NCBI GenBank assembly: GCA_025560025.1
Contig: CP048488.1
Span: 1-64,000, forward strand
DNA length: 64,000 bases
Direction of reading: 5' to 3'
DNA from: Agrobacterium tumefaciens
Lineage (GTDB): Bacteria > Pseudomonadota > Alphaproteobacteria > Rhizobiales > Rhizobiaceae
In this document: positions 1-9,227 of the stretch, one piece after another
Layout: the number at the start of each line of letters is the position of its first letter
How positions within the stretch are numbered: the first letter of the stretch is position 1
Notes under the pieces: model-generated
Seen by the model: the letters and a program-made list of their open reading frames with translations, nothing else
What the model was told of the DNA's origin: nothing
Databases searched by the model: none
Made by a program: the position numbers and the translations under genes

Positions 1-1218
1 GTGAGCAAAGCCGCTGCCATATCCCGAAATGATCGCCCGTCGGTAGATGTTACCATTGGTGAGCATGCTGAGCAGCTCAGCTCTCAGCTTCAAGCGATGA
101 GCGAGGCGTTGTTTCCTCCGACGTCGCACAAGAGCTTGCGCAAATTCACCTCGGGTGAAGCCGCACGCTTGATGAAAATATCTGACTCAACTCTTCGAAA
201 GATGACACTGGCTGGCGAAGGGCCGCAACCTGAACTCGCCAGCAACGGACGGCGCTTTTACACCCTCGGTCAGATAAACGAAATCCGGCAGATGCTTGCC
301 GGCTCGACTCGAGGACGTGAAAGCATTGATTTTGTGCCTCATCGCCGAGGTTCTGAGCATTTGCAAGTCGTTGCCGTAACCAACTTCAAAGGTGGCTCTG
401 GGAAGACGACGACGTCCGCTCATCTTGCACAGTATCTGGCGTTGCAAGGTTACAGGGTTCTCGCAGTCGATCTCGATCCGCAGGCTAGTCTTTCAGCACT
501 CCTCGGCGTTCTGCCAGAAACTGATGTCGGTGCAAACGAAACGCTCTATGCGGCTATTCGGTACGACGACACACGTCGTCCGTTGCGAGATGTGATCCGA
601 CCGACGTATTTTGATGGTCTTCACCTTGTTCCTGGAAATCTCGAGCTTATGGAGTTCGAGCATACCACCCCGAAAGCATTGACTGACAAAGGTACGCGCG
701 ACGGATTGTTCTTCACTCGCGTGGCCCAAGCCTTTGATGAGGTCGCCGACGATTACGATGTCGTGGTCATCGACTGCCCTCCTCAGCTTGGGTTTCTGAC
801 TCTCAGCGGGTTGTGTGCTGCAACATCAATGGTAATCACCGTACATCCTCAGATGCTGGATATCGCTTCCATGAGCCAGTTTCTCCTCATGACACGCGAC
901 CTTCTGGGTGTCGTGAAAGAGGCGGGGGGCAATCTCCAGTACGATTTCATACGCTATCTCTTGACGCGCTATGAGCCCCAGGACGCGCCGCAGACGAAAG
1001 TGACGGCACTGCTGCGCAACATGTTCGAGGATCACGTCCTTACAAATCCTATGGTCAAGTCGGCAGCGGTATCTGATGCCGGTTTAACCAAGCAGACGCT
1101 CTATGAGATAGGGCGAGAGAACCTTACGCGGTCGACATACGACCGGGCGATGGAATCTTTAGATGCGGTGAATTCGGAGATCGAGGCTTTGATCAAGATG
1201 GCGTGGGGGCGGGTCTAA
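1..1218 (+). CDS. repA: RepA, ParA-type partition ATPase of repABC replicon
   Basis: RepA is the partition ATPase and autorepressor of repABC plasmids. It acts with RepB to segregate the plasmid and represses the repABC operon. The 405-residue protein has an N-terminal DNA-binding part (about residues 45-100), a deviant Walker A K130-GGSGKT-136, and the Walker B region VVVIDCPP with Asp258. Length is normal for the family. It starts with GTG at the first base of the window, so its promoter is not visible; an earlier start cannot be excluded. It is followed by two parS-like palindromes and repB on the same strand. Identification is secure from the motif set and the repA-repB-repC order. Confidence 0.96.
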   Translation: MSKAAAISRNDRPSVDVTIGEHAEQLSSQLQAMSEALFPPTSHKSLRKFTSGEAARLMKISDSTLRKMTLAGEGPQPELASNGRRFYTLGQINEIRQMLAGSTRGRESIDFVPHRRGSEHLQVVAVTNFKGGSGKTTTSAHLAQYLALQGYRVLAVDLDPQASLSALLGVLPETDVGANETLYAAIRYDDTRRPLRDVIRPTYFDGLHLVPGNLELMEFEHTTPKALTDKGTRDGLFFTRVAQAFDEVADDYDVVVIDCPPQLGFLTLSGLCAATSMVITVHPQMLDIASMSQFLLMTRDLLGVVKEAGGNLQYDFIRYLLTRYEPQDAPQTKVTALLRNMFEDHVLTNPMVKSAAVSDAGLTKQTLYEIGRENLTRSTYDRAMESLDAVNSEIEALIKMAWGRV

Positions 1219-1243
1219 TGAAAGGCTTTGCGTTCCTCACAGA

Positions 1244-1265
1244 TCTGTTGGGAGCTCCCAACAGA
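1244..1265. repeat. parS-like centromere palindrome 1 (repA-repB spacer)
   Basis: A perfect 22-bp palindrome whose 16-bp core is GTTGGGAGCTCCCAAC (1247-1262). The same core recurs at 1373-1388, and both lie between repA and repB. In repABC plasmids RepB binds 16-bp palindromic parS sites, often near repABC. The assignment to RepB is inferred from location and symmetry. I saw no further copies in the window by eye. Confidence 0.8.
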
Positions 1266-1372
1266 CAGGTGTTGATTCGCCCCCTGGACATGGGGCACTG
1301 GAGAAGCCGGGGTAATTTGAGACGACGACGCACGCCCATCGCTAATTGGCCAGGGTGCAGTTGTCTTGTCTT

Positions 1373-1388
1373 GTTGGGAGCTCCCAAC
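1373..1388. repeat. parS-like centromere palindrome 2 (repA-repB spacer)
   Basis: Second copy of the 16-bp palindrome GTTGGGAGCTCCCAAC, 110 bp downstream of the first core and 59 bp before the repB start. Flanking bases differ from copy 1, so only the 16-bp core is conserved. This supports the core as the recognition unit. It is a likely RepB-binding parS site. Confidence 0.8.
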
Positions 1389-1447
1389 CAAGCGCATTTG
1401 CAATCAAAAATGCGACGCCACGACGCCAAACCCAAGAGGCCGATATC

Positions 1448-2458
1448 ATGAGCCGCAAAGACGCAATCGATACTTTGTTCCTCAAGAAGCAACCTGCGAC
1501 CGATAGAGCAGCAGTCGACAAGTCGACCGCTCGTGTTCGTACCGGAGCGATTTCGGCCATGGGTTCGTCTTTGCAAGAGATGGCTGAGGGCGCAAAGGCT
1601 GCAGCTCGGCTGCAGGATCAACTGGCTACAGGCGAAGCCGTCGTGTCCCTGGATCCATCCATGATCGACGGGTCGCCGATCGCGGATCGGCTGCCCTCAG
1701 ACGTGGATCCGAAATTCGAGCAGCTTGAGGCGAGCATTTCGCAGGAGGGGCAGCAGGTGCCGGTTCTTGTCAGACCGCACCCTGAGGCTGCCGGTCGATA
1801 TCAGATCGTATATGGAAGGCGGCGGCTGCGCGCGGCAGTAAATCTGCGGAGAGAGGTTTCTGCCATTGTTCGAAATCTCACGGACTGTGAACTGGTCGTG
1901 GCCCAGGGCCGCGAAAATCTTAACCGTGCTGACCTCTCGTTCATTGAGAAGGCTCTCTTCGCCCTGCGCCTCGAAGATGCGGGTTTTGATAGAGCCACCA
2001 TCATTGCCGCGCTATCCACTGACAAGGCCGACCTCAGCCGCTACATAACTGTAGCAAGGGGCATACCGCTGAACCTCGCCACACAAATCGGCCCAGCGTC
2101 GAAAGCGGGTCGATCGCGTTGGGTCGCACTTGCCGAGGGGCTTGGGAAGCCTAAGGCAACGGACGCAATCGAAGCGATGCTTGGGTCAGAGCAGTTCAAG
2201 CAATCTGATAGCGATACCCGCTTTAACCTCATTTTCAACGCCGTTTCAAGGCCACCTGCGAAGACTCCAAAAAAGGTAAGGGCCTGGAGCACGCCAAAGG
2301 GGAAAAAGGCAGCGACGATCCGACAAGAAACTGGACGAACAGCTCTGGTTTTCGACGAGAGACTGGTGCCAACTTTTGGCGAATATGTCGCTGACCAGTT
2401 GGACAGTCTGTACGCCCAGTTCATTGAAACCAACGGAGGAGGCAAGCTCGACCAATAG
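1448..2458 (+). CDS. repB: RepB, ParB-type partition protein
   Basis: RepB is the centromere-binding partner of RepA. I chose the ATG at 1448 (MSRKDAIDTLFLKK), the usual RepB N terminus, giving 336 residues. An in-frame start at 1346 would put the second parS palindrome inside the gene and is less likely. The ParB N-terminal domain is visible as PVLVRPHPEAAGRYQIVYGRRRLRAA-like sequence (listed here in part: GRYQIVYGRRRLRAA). It is followed by a helix-turn-helix region around LSFIEKALFALRLED and a variable C terminus. It sits downstream of the two parS-like sites and upstream of the counter-transcribed RNA and repC. Identification is secure. Confidence 0.95.
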   Translation: MSRKDAIDTLFLKKQPATDRAAVDKSTARVRTGAISAMGSSLQEMAEGAKAAARLQDQLATGEAVVSLDPSMIDGSPIADRLPSDVDPKFEQLEASISQEGQQVPVLVRPHPEAAGRYQIVYGRRRLRAAVNLRREVSAIVRNLTDCELVVAQGRENLNRADLSFIEKALFALRLEDAGFDRATIIAALSTDKADLSRYITVARGIPLNLATQIGPASKAGRSRWVALAEGLGKPKATDAIEAMLGSEQFKQSDSDTRFNLIFNAVSRPPAKTPKKVRAWSTPKGKKAATIRQETGRTALVFDERLVPTFGEYVADQLDSLYAQFIETNGGGKLDQ

Positions 2459-2518
2459 TCAGGGTTTCATCCAATTTAAAGCTCCGCTCGACTGAGATGG
2501 ACTGGCTCTCACCGCAAA

Positions 2519-2553
2519 AGAAAAAGGCCCCCGAAACGGCGTTCCGGAAGACC
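2519..2553 (-). terminator. Rho-independent terminator of the ctRNA
   Basis: On the minus strand GGTCTTC(C)GGAAC pairs with GTTTCGGGGGCC across a GCC loop (2526-2553), allowing G-U pairs and one bulge. A run of T residues ending near 2519 follows. On the plus strand the same sequence can fold in the repC leader, as expected for the repABC attenuation mechanism. Confidence 0.7.
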
Positions 2554-2570
2554 TTCTCTGTAGTCTCGCA
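2519..2570 (-). ncRNA. Counter-transcribed antisense RNA (incA/RepE-type)
   Basis: repABC plasmids encode a short antisense RNA in the repB-repC gap. It lowers RepC synthesis and causes incompatibility by changing folding of the repC leader. Here the minus strand carries a promoter at 2577-2605 and a strong hairpin followed by a T-run at 2519-2553, predicting an RNA of roughly 50 nt. The 214-bp gap contains no credible protein gene. The exact 5' end is estimated from the -10 element. Confidence 0.7.
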
Positions 2571-2576
2571 GCTAAG

Positions 2577-2605
2577 AGAATCGCATTTCCAGGAATCGTA
2601 GTCAA
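2577..2605 (-). promoter_or_regulatory. Predicted promoter of the counter-transcribed RNA
   Basis: Read on the minus strand there is a -35 TTGACT (2605-2600), a 17-nt spacer and a -10 GATTCT (2582-2577). This would start transcription near 2570 towards a hairpin-plus-U-tract terminator. The position between repB and repC and the antisense orientation match the ctRNA promoter of other repABC plasmids. The elements are seen in the sequence; their activity is inferred. Confidence 0.6.
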
Positions 2606-2672
2606 GGGTCCCGTAAGGGAAAGCGTCATTTCGACGGGCGGATTTCAATTGCCTAACAAAAGGTAAAAGGAA

Positions 2673-3992
2673 ATGCAGACGCATATCTCAACGACGTCCT
2701 TTGGGCGGCGGCCGATGACGCTCGGCCATATTGCAAGCCAGATGGCAGCAAAAGCGGTCGCATCAGACACTGTCGCCAACAAATGGCAGGTCTTCCAGCA
2801 CATCCGTGAATCCCGGGGACTGATCGGAGCCACGGACCGCTCACTTTCGATCCTGAACGCGCTGTTGACGTTTTACCCGGAGACCGCCTTGACTGGTGGT
2901 GCCGAACTGGTCGTATGGCCTTCTAACGAACAGCTGATGGCTCGCGCCAACGGCATGCCCGCCACGACACTGCGCCGGCATCTTGCCATACTGGTTGATT
3001 GCGGGCTCATCATTCGCCGCGACAGCCCCAATGGCAAGCGGTTCGCCCGCAAGGGAAGGGGAGGGGAGATTGAGCAGGCCTATGGGTTCGATCTGTCGCC
3101 GATCGTCGCGCGGGCCGAGGAGTTCCGAGATCTGGCCCAGACAGTGCAAGCTGAAAAAAAGGCCTTCCGGGTGGCCAAGGAGCGCTTGACTCTTCTTCGT
3201 CGTGACATTGTCAAAATGATCGAAACTGGCGTCGAAGAGAGCGTTCCTGGAAACTGGGGAAGAGTTACCCAGACCTATCAGGGGATCATCGTCCGCCTGC
3301 CACGCTCGGCACCTCGGCAGCTTGTCGAGAGTATTGGGCAAGAGCTTCAGGAACTCTGCATCGAGATCCGTGACGTATTGGAATCTTTCACAAAAACGAT
3401 GAATCTGGACGCCAATGAGTCCCATATCGGTCGCCACAAACAGAATTCAAATCCAGACTCTAAATTTGAATCTGAATACGGCTCTGGAAAAAAAGATGAA
3501 GCGGGCGGCAGCGTTGCGGAAACCGACAATGTACGGAGCTTGCCGAAACGCGAGCTGCCTTTGGGAATCGTGCTGGATGCCTGCCCCGAAATGCGGGAAT
3601 TGGCCCAAGGAGGTCCAATTCGGCATTGGCGCGACTTGCTGGCGGCGGCTGAGCTTGCCCGGCCGATGCTGGGGATTAGTCCGAGCGCCTGGCGGGAGGC
3701 CCGCGAAACCATGGGCGAGCAACACGCGGCGATCACGCTGGCTTCGATCTATCAGCGGGCCGGTCAGATCAATAACGCTGGGGGCTATCTGCGCAGCCTG
3801 ACCGACCGGGCCAAGGATGGGAAGTTTTCGACCTGGCCGATGGTCATGGCGTTGCTCCGGGCAAAGCTGGACGAGCAGAAGAATGCAGTCGGCGCTGGAA
3901 AGCCGCGAACTGCTGAGGAGGTCGAGGATGACAGCCGCCTCCACGTATCGGAATCGCTGCTCAAAAACCTGCGAAAGCCGAGATCTTGGTGA
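2673..3992 (+). CDS. repC: RepC, replication initiator
   Basis: RepC is the initiator protein of repABC plasmids and acts in cis at an origin inside its own gene. The 439-residue product begins MQTHISTTSFGRRPMTLGHI, the characteristic RepC N terminus. It continues with the winged-helix DNA-binding region (WPSNEQLMARANGMPATTLRR, about residues 80-100) and has the basic C-terminal domain. The start is supported by the purine-rich AAAAGGAA just upstream. An AT-rich segment with an inverted repeat lies at about 3430-3495 within the gene. Expression is probably limited by RepA/RepB and by the antisense RNA upstream. Confidence 0.96.
   Translation: MQTHISTTSFGRRPMTLGHIASQMAAKAVASDTVANKWQVFQHIRESRGLIGATDRSLSILNALLTFYPETALTGGAELVVWPSNEQLMARANGMPATTLRRHLAILVDCGLIIRRDSPNGKRFARKGRGGEIEQAYGFDLSPIVARAEEFRDLAQTVQAEKKAFRVAKERLTLLRRDIVKMIETGVEESVPGNWGRVTQTYQGIIVRLPRSAPRQLVESIGQELQELCIEIRDVLESFTKTMNLDANESHIGRHKQNSNPDSKFESEYGSGKKDEAGGSVAETDNVRSLPKRELPLGIVLDACPEMRELAQGGPIRHWRDLLAAAELARPMLGISPSAWREARETMGEQHAAITLASIYQRAGQINNAGGYLRSLTDRAKDGKFSTWPMVMALLRAKLDEQKNAVGAGKPRTAEEVEDDSRLHVSESLLKNLRKPRSW
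3430..3495. other. Candidate origin of replication (AT-rich, inside repC)
   Basis: This stretch of repC is clearly more AT-rich than its surroundings. It carries an 8-bp inverted repeat, ATTCAAAT (3445-3452) and ATTTGAAT (3464-3471), separated by 11 bp. In studied repABC plasmids oriV lies in an AT-rich part of repC between the two structural domains of the initiator. Assignment is by analogy. Confidence 0.55.
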
Positions 3993-4000
3993 TCCTCTCG

Positions 4001-4942
4001 CTATTCAGCCGCGGCGATGTCGACGTCGGTGATCAACCCGGAACGTCGGGCGCGGTCGATCAGGTTCTTGACGGACGAGGGCGCCCATTTGGATCCACCG
4101 CGCGGCGTGCGCTCGTGCAGTCTTTCAAGCTGGCCGGCGATCTCGCGGAGCTTCAGGTCTGGGTTCGAAGAATGGATGCCGGCCACAAGCGTCATCAGGC
4201 GATCTTCGGGAAGACGGGGAGGAGATTTTTTCAGGAGCGCTGCATCCACCAGGCGTTCCGTCACCATCCACTTCACGGCGCGGCGAAGACGTTCCGGCGT
4301 CCAGTCGAGGCCCCGCTGCTTGAGCATTCGGGCGATGTCGTCCCATGTGTGATCCGGTCGCATGCGACGAACGGTAGGAAGCCATTGGTTCGCGGACGCC
4401 TGAATCCTATCGCCATATGCCGCTTTCTGGGCCGCGGTCATCCTTGCCAGTGCCTCCGGGCGCTTTTCCCGGATGCCCGGGTTGCCGGAAAGCTTTCCTT
4501 TGGACTTGGCTGCGCGGATACCCGCCTTCGTTCGTTCGGAAATGAGCGCGCGTTCGAGCTGCGCCACGGCGCCGAGAACCTGGAGGGAAAACATTCCTTG
4601 CGGCGTCGACGTGTCGATAGGATCGCGCAGCGACCGGAAATGCGCGCCCTTCGCCGTCATATCCTCGATTACCTCGAGCAAATGACTGACCGAGCGCGCC
4701 AGGCGGTCAAGTCGTACCACAACAAGCGTGTCGCCAGCGCTAATCTCCCGAAGCAGTTTGGAAAGAGCAGGGCGGGCACGCGAGGCGCCGGAACCATGTT
4801 CTTGAACGATAATGTCGCAACCGGCCGACCTGAGTTCGATCTCCTGCGCTTCCGTCGCCTGTTCGTCCGTCGAAACGCGGGCATAGCCGATTATACGGCC
4901 CTGAGGCCGACCGGAACGTTGATTTTGCGTGTTACGAGCCAT
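4001..4942 (-). CDS. Serine recombinase (resolvase/invertase family)
   Basis: A site-specific recombinase of the small serine resolvase type that cuts DNA through a serine nucleophile. The chosen start gives 313 residues, with GRIIGYARVSTDEQ at 16-29 (Ser24 nucleophile), VRLDRLARS, and LERALISERTKAG. After the catalytic domain there is a long C-terminal part with helix-turn-helix-like segments (PDHTWDDIARMLKQRGLDWT and DLKLREIAGQLERL). An upstream in-frame ATG at 5047 would add 35 residues with no resemblance to the family. It lies convergent to repC, so it may resolve plasmid multimers or be left from a transposon. No res sites were identified. Confidence 0.9.
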   Translation of the reverse strand: MARNTQNQRSGRPQGRIIGYARVSTDEQATEAQEIELRSAGCDIIVQEHGSGASRARPALSKLLREISAGDTLVVVRLDRLARSVSHLLEVIEDMTAKGAHFRSLRDPIDTSTPQGMFSLQVLGAVAQLERALISERTKAGIRAAKSKGKLSGNPGIREKRPEALARMTAAQKAAYGDRIQASANQWLPTVRRMRPDHTWDDIARMLKQRGLDWTPERLRRAVKWMVTERLVDAALLKKSPPRLPEDRLMTLVAGIHSSNPDLKLREIAGQLERLHERTPRGGSKWAPSSVKNLIDRARRSGLITDVDIAAAE

Positions 4943-5170
4943 TTGCAGCGCCTGAGGAGTGTTGAAGGGCAGTTTTCCAAACGCAGAGGATAAGGATAAA
5001 CGATCGTTTGTAAACGTCTCTTGGTCCTTTGGAGTCAAAGTAAACACGTCGCAAGTGGCTGGAAAACAGTGGTTTTCATCGATGTCACGTCCATCGGCGC
5101 TAATCCTGTACAGTTCGAACGCCTTGGCAGCTCTAAATAGTACGCGCGCGAGAAAAAGTATCTGCTATGA

Positions 5171-5197
5171 TTGAAGTGTATGCTATTATAGCTTCAA
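5171..5197. promoter_or_regulatory. Inverted repeat in the promoter region of the DUF1612 gene
   Basis: TTGAAG (5171-5176) and CTTCAA (5192-5197) form a 6-bp inverted repeat with a 15-bp AT-rich spacer containing TATTATAG. It ends 27 bp before the start at 5225. It could be an operator overlapping the promoter; no binding protein can be named. Confidence 0.3.
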
Positions 5198-5224
5198 GAT
5201 GGTCTAAATAGATACGTTAAAACA

Positions 5225-6334
5225 ATGAGATATGAAATTGGCGATTTGCCTTTGACAGTGCTGCTTCCGGCTATCGCAAGGGCAGAAGATCAAATCGCGC
5301 GTCTGGACGAAATTGTTCGTCGCAGCCCCGTCAGGCAGGGCTTTACCGAAAGGTCTCACTTCACCGAGGCGGCCGCAAGCATGTGGATCGCAGGCGAGCT
5401 TGTCCACATCGAGGATCTCGTTCTCCACGACGCAAATCGGGATGTGCGTACCCCGACCCACGAAATCACCATCGCACATTCGATCCTGAGAGCGCGGCGG
5501 CGCATCGAAAAAGCTGACCCTGACTGGGCGACGAGCAGGGCTGGGATCGTAAACCTGGTGGGGCGGTCAGAGGGCTCTGCGGAACGAGAGTCGGTAGGGA
5601 AGGGGAGATCGCCCTTGCCCGCCGAACTGACGCTGAACGAAGAGGACAACTGTTTCGCCGCGGAGATGGCCGAAATCGATGCAGTTCTTGATCGGTCGAC
5701 CCGCGCACTCGAAGCGGTGGTAACGGTGGAGGGCAGCAAGGCGGATCCTCTGATGGTCGGTGAGCTCGTTGTCCGGGATCCGGGATGGGACGAGGAAGGG
5801 CGCCTTTCGGCTTGGAGAGCGGTTCTGGCTCAGGCTGACGCCTTGCCGACTACCTTGGCGGCCGCAGTGATATGGGACGCATGGGAAAGCATGGAGCCAT
5901 TGCAGCGGCAGCATTGGCTTGGTACCCAACTCGTGAATTCATATTTCCGGGTGCGCGGAAAGGTGTCCTCGCACCTGTTTGGCATCTGCTCCGGTCTTAA
6001 AGCTGTGCCGCGGGAACGGCGGCGATCACACAATCGCGCTTCACGAATGCTTGCCGGGCTGGATGCAATGGCGAGCAGCGCTGAACTGGCCATGAAGGAA
6101 GTCATTCGGCTGGGACAGGCGAGGGAGCACCTCGAGCGAAAACTGAAGGGAAAGCGCTCGTCCAGCAGTTTGCCGCGCGTTGTGGACTTGCTGATGGCGC
6201 GACCGATCGTGTCCTCGTCGATGATAGTCAAGGAATTGAAGGTTAGCCATCGTGCGGCGCTCGATCTCGTCGCCGAACTCGGCGTTCGGGAAGTGACGGG
6301 GAGAGGAAGCTTCCGTGCATGGGGTTTGATTTGA
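5225..6334 (+). CDS. DUF1612/HTH protein (RHE_PE00001-type, rhizobial plasmid protein)
   Basis: This resembles the rhizobial plasmid family annotated as DUF1612 with a C-terminal helix-turn-helix DNA-binding domain. The 369-residue product opens with RYEIGDLPLTVLLPAIARAE and has the motif FTERSHFTEAAASMWIAGELVHIEDLVLHD near residues 40-70. It ends with an HTH-like segment (VSSSMIVKELKVSHRAALDLV, given in part: IVKELKVSHRAALDLVAEL). Homologues are common beside repABC cassettes and mobile elements, but their molecular role is not established. No Shine-Dalgarno sequence is visible before the ATG. Family recognition is fairly firm; function is unknown. Confidence 0.8.
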   Translation: MRYEIGDLPLTVLLPAIARAEDQIARLDEIVRRSPVRQGFTERSHFTEAAASMWIAGELVHIEDLVLHDANRDVRTPTHEITIAHSILRARRRIEKADPDWATSRAGIVNLVGRSEGSAERESVGKGRSPLPAELTLNEEDNCFAAEMAEIDAVLDRSTRALEAVVTVEGSKADPLMVGELVVRDPGWDEEGRLSAWRAVLAQADALPTTLAAAVIWDAWESMEPLQRQHWLGTQLVNSYFRVRGKVSSHLFGICSGLKAVPRERRRSHNRASRMLAGLDAMASSAELAMKEVIRLGQAREHLERKLKGKRSSSSLPRVVDLLMARPIVSSSMIVKELKVSHRAALDLVAELGVREVTGRGSFRAWGLI

Positions 6335-6514
6335 TGTGAAGGCAGCAAACATGGTCGGTGCGAGAATTGAACGAATTGAGGCGGTCGGGTCCTCGCGCGT
6401 TTAGATGTTTCTGGTCATAGAATTCCTTTTGTTTCGCGCTCGTTCGTGGCGACGCATGTCGCAAACGACAGCGCATTCGCCGCAGTCAAAATCCGCGGGA
6501 GAGGGCGGCAACGT

Positions 6515-9025
6515 TCATTTGAACTCAGTTAAATAGATCGTCTTGATGCCGTCCGGCGTTAGGCCAGTACGGCGCAGTTCAGCCTCACAGCGCTCTTGAA
6601 GAACGTCCCTGTCTCCGGGTTGCCCAATTAGATAGACATAGAGATTCCGGACCGCTCCGACGAGCTTTGTCACTTCCTCCAATTTAAGGGCGTACGTTCC
6701 CTGGGTGCTTGCTTTCCGATCGGCGATGGGCTCCGGAAGCGCCGAAACCCGCAAAGACTGCCTTCCGGGATAGCATCGCCTGAACCATTGCTCGGCTTCT
6801 AGGAGTTGAGCATGGTCGTTCTTGTAGAGCGGGTTGTCCTTCTCCTTGTCGCTTTTGGCTTCTATGACGAAATCGAACAAACCGCTCGTTCGCCACAATA
6901 CATCAGGCCCTGTTTTGTGCACTGCTTCCGGCCGCTCGGCGTCAAAACCAAGATATGCTCCAAGGTTCTTTAACGCCTCCTCATATTGGAATGGGGAGGC
7001 GTCGGGCACTAGAGCCGAGACCGCTTCGTTATAAGCAGGAATGAGCGATCCACGACGTTGATATTCGAGGATTCGGCTAACAATCGCCATGGATTGTGGA
7101 CCTGCCATTGGTCGCGGAATATAGGCGGGTCGGATGCGAGGTGGGATATGGTTGTTGTTGGTTGCGAAAGCTGACGTCTGAAGTCGCTGACCCTTGTGAT
7201 CGTCATTCATATGGAAAGCGATGCGAGCTGCCAACGAGGAAAGCCATGCCCTTCTCTGACCATCCTGGACTAGGTCTGGTGAGGAAATCAGGTGTTCGAG
7301 TTCTTGAATGGCGCTTTCATACTGTCCCACTCTTTCCAGCCGGAAAGCCCTGCGCTCAGCACCGGCGACCTTCAGCGACAGTTCGTCGATCCCCGGGGGC
7401 CGGGTGGCGGCTGCCAACTCTGACGCATGGTAGGCAACCCAATCCGGATCCCTGTTCAAACACTTGAGCATCGTTTCGCCAATTTCCTGATAGCTGGCGA
7501 CAGCCTCACTCACTTCCTGTCCCACGTTGAGTTGTACGCGGCTGCTCGCGGTCAGATGCTCAAGGTTCTTCTTGCGTCCGATCCATGCAACCAAGTCGCT
7601 TCCCGTCAGGACGACCACGCAGAAATCGCCGCCACCCCTGGAGCCGCGCCCTAGGCCCTGCTCGATCCGCTGGGCCAACAACGAGTTGACCGCGGAATCT
7701 GCAAGGACATTCGTCCGAAACATATCGTAGTCGGTCGTACCCTGTGGCAGGCCATCCATAATCAGCAGGCGGCAAGACTGACCAGCCAAATCAATGCCGT
7801 CGTACCGGTTAGCAAGAACGATCGGACCCTTGAACGATCCGGCCTGCATATCTTTTATGCGGTGGCTAACCGCTTCACTTGTCTCTGGATATTCCGCAGT
7901 ATCCAACCATCCTTTCGCAACGGTCCCGGACGGCGCCAAAATCGCGACGCCGGCGTAACCGGCAATCCATTTCGCGATCTGTTTAACCATCGGTGTGATA
8001 GCGACATTGCCGAGCGGCATCAGCTCGGGCACCAAGATCATGCGCTCGCCTACACCCGCGAGCGATGAAGACTGAATCGGTCTGCCAACTGCAGCAGGGG
8101 AGGCACCGAATGTGCGAACAATCTCGCTGTCGTCCGAAATCGTAGCAGACATGTAGATCCGGCGTTTAGCGTCATCGAACGTCGGAAGAAGATCAACCGG
8201 CGGAAAGGTGGGGGTGATCGTCACCGATTTGCGGCTGAAGAGGCAGTGGCACATGGCCAGATTGTCACGTAGGAGAGGCCATATGTAGGGATCGACGCCC
8301 TCGACATGCTGTGAAAGAAATTCCCGAACTTCGGGGACCTTGGACAGCCAAGCCCAGCTGGGGACCTCGATCACGCCGAAGTCCTTCCCCCTCGTGATGT
8401 CAGCAAAGGCGCCGCCTCGTCCGACCTCGTCGAACGCGCCCCTGAAACGATCCGCCATCTCCTGATAGACCTCGAGGTGGTCTTTCGATGTGATCGTCAG
8501 GCTGAATGCTTTACGAACAGAGGAAAGCGCGACGTGCGCGTCGTCTAAGATGATGCCTCCGACTTTCACTGCCGGTTTGGCGGAACCTCGAACACCAAAT
8601 TTGCTGCGACCACTGAAAAGGCTCTCGTAGGCCCCCACGAGAACGGCGTTACCATCAAGAAACTCGGAGGCTAAAGGCTGCCCCCTCGTGTAGGGCACCG
8701 CGCGGATTCCATATTCAGTCGCTTTGGCAATAACCTGTTCGACGAGCTGGGTAGTTGGTGCGAGATAAAGAACGGGTTCACCGAGTTCATTCATGGTTGA
8801 TTGTGCCATGAGAAGCGCAACCAGGGTCTTTCCTCCCCCCGTATGCAGTTTTACAACGACATCCTTGTCGTTTCTCCGGGATGGATACCAAGCATCGAGA
8901 GCTTCGGCTTGGCTAACATAAAGGTCATTGATCCCGACGGCTTTCGGCAGGGAATGAAAGATATCTCGTGGGGCGACGGGCTTCGGCTTTGCCTTGTCCT
9001 CGCGAAGCTTTTTGAAATCGACCAC
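6515..9025 (-). CDS. SF2 DEAD/DEAH-type helicase with C-terminal PD-(D/E)XK-like nuclease motif
   Basis: An 836-residue ATP-dependent helicase-like protein. Visible motifs are Q39, Walker A HTGGGKT (61-67), APTTQLVEQ (motif Ia), DDAH (161-164, motif II), YMSATI (motif III), and a second RecA-like domain ending in RIEQGLGRGSRGG (motif VI). A middle region is helical. The C-terminal fifth carries GPD708-(X13)-E722-A-K724-(X15)-Q740, the spacing expected for a PD-(D/E)XK nuclease core (GPDVLW, FVIEAKS, HAQLLEAEQWF). The protein thus looks like a helicase-nuclease fusion. It lies 202 bp downstream of the metallopeptidase-like gene on the same strand. A role in phage or plasmid defence is inferred from architecture and island context only. 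Confidence 0.85.
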   Translation of the reverse strand: MVDFKKLREDKAKPKPVAPRDIFHSLPKAVGINDLYVSQAEALDAWYPSRRNDKDVVVKLHTGGGKTLVALLMAQSTMNELGEPVLYLAPTTQLVEQVIAKATEYGIRAVPYTRGQPLASEFLDGNAVLVGAYESLFSGRSKFGVRGSAKPAVKVGGIILDDAHVALSSVRKAFSLTITSKDHLEVYQEMADRFRGAFDEVGRGGAFADITRGKDFGVIEVPSWAWLSKVPEVREFLSQHVEGVDPYIWPLLRDNLAMCHCLFSRKSVTITPTFPPVDLLPTFDDAKRRIYMSATISDDSEIVRTFGASPAAVGRPIQSSSLAGVGERMILVPELMPLGNVAITPMVKQIAKWIAGYAGVAILAPSGTVAKGWLDTAEYPETSEAVSHRIKDMQAGSFKGPIVLANRYDGIDLAGQSCRLLIMDGLPQGTTDYDMFRTNVLADSAVNSLLAQRIEQGLGRGSRGGGDFCVVVLTGSDLVAWIGRKKNLEHLTASSRVQLNVGQEVSEAVASYQEIGETMLKCLNRDPDWVAYHASELAAATRPPGIDELSLKVAGAERRAFRLERVGQYESAIQELEHLISSPDLVQDGQRRAWLSSLAARIAFHMNDDHKGQRLQTSAFATNNNHIPPRIRPAYIPRPMAGPQSMAIVSRILEYQRRGSLIPAYNEAVSALVPDASPFQYEEALKNLGAYLGFDAERPEAVHKTGPDVLWRTSGLFDFVIEAKSDKEKDNPLYKNDHAQLLEAEQWFRRCYPGRQSLRVSALPEPIADRKASTQGTYALKLEEVTKLVGAVRNLYVYLIGQPGDRDVLQERCEAELRRTGLTPDGIKTIYLTEFK

Positions 9026-9227
9026 CTCTTGCCCCCCATTTTACCGACAGTTCTGCTTTAACAGATGTATGCCCAAGAGAGAGGCATTGAAAATACCTAC
9101 TACTTAGAAAGACGTGTTGCAGGTTATTTTTTCGGCGGGCGTTACTGACGCCTAACGATATGGCAGGAGCAGGATGACAAACCATGTTTTCTGCATCCAC
9201 TAATTCACAGACGTCCAAGGTTGAAAG

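Noticed and set aside
3986..4993. Long plus-strand frame (335 codons) opposite the serine recombinase
   Set aside because: It is antisense to a gene with clear resolvase motifs; its sequence is Arg/Gly-rich with no recognisable domain, as expected for a shadow frame in GC-rich DNA.
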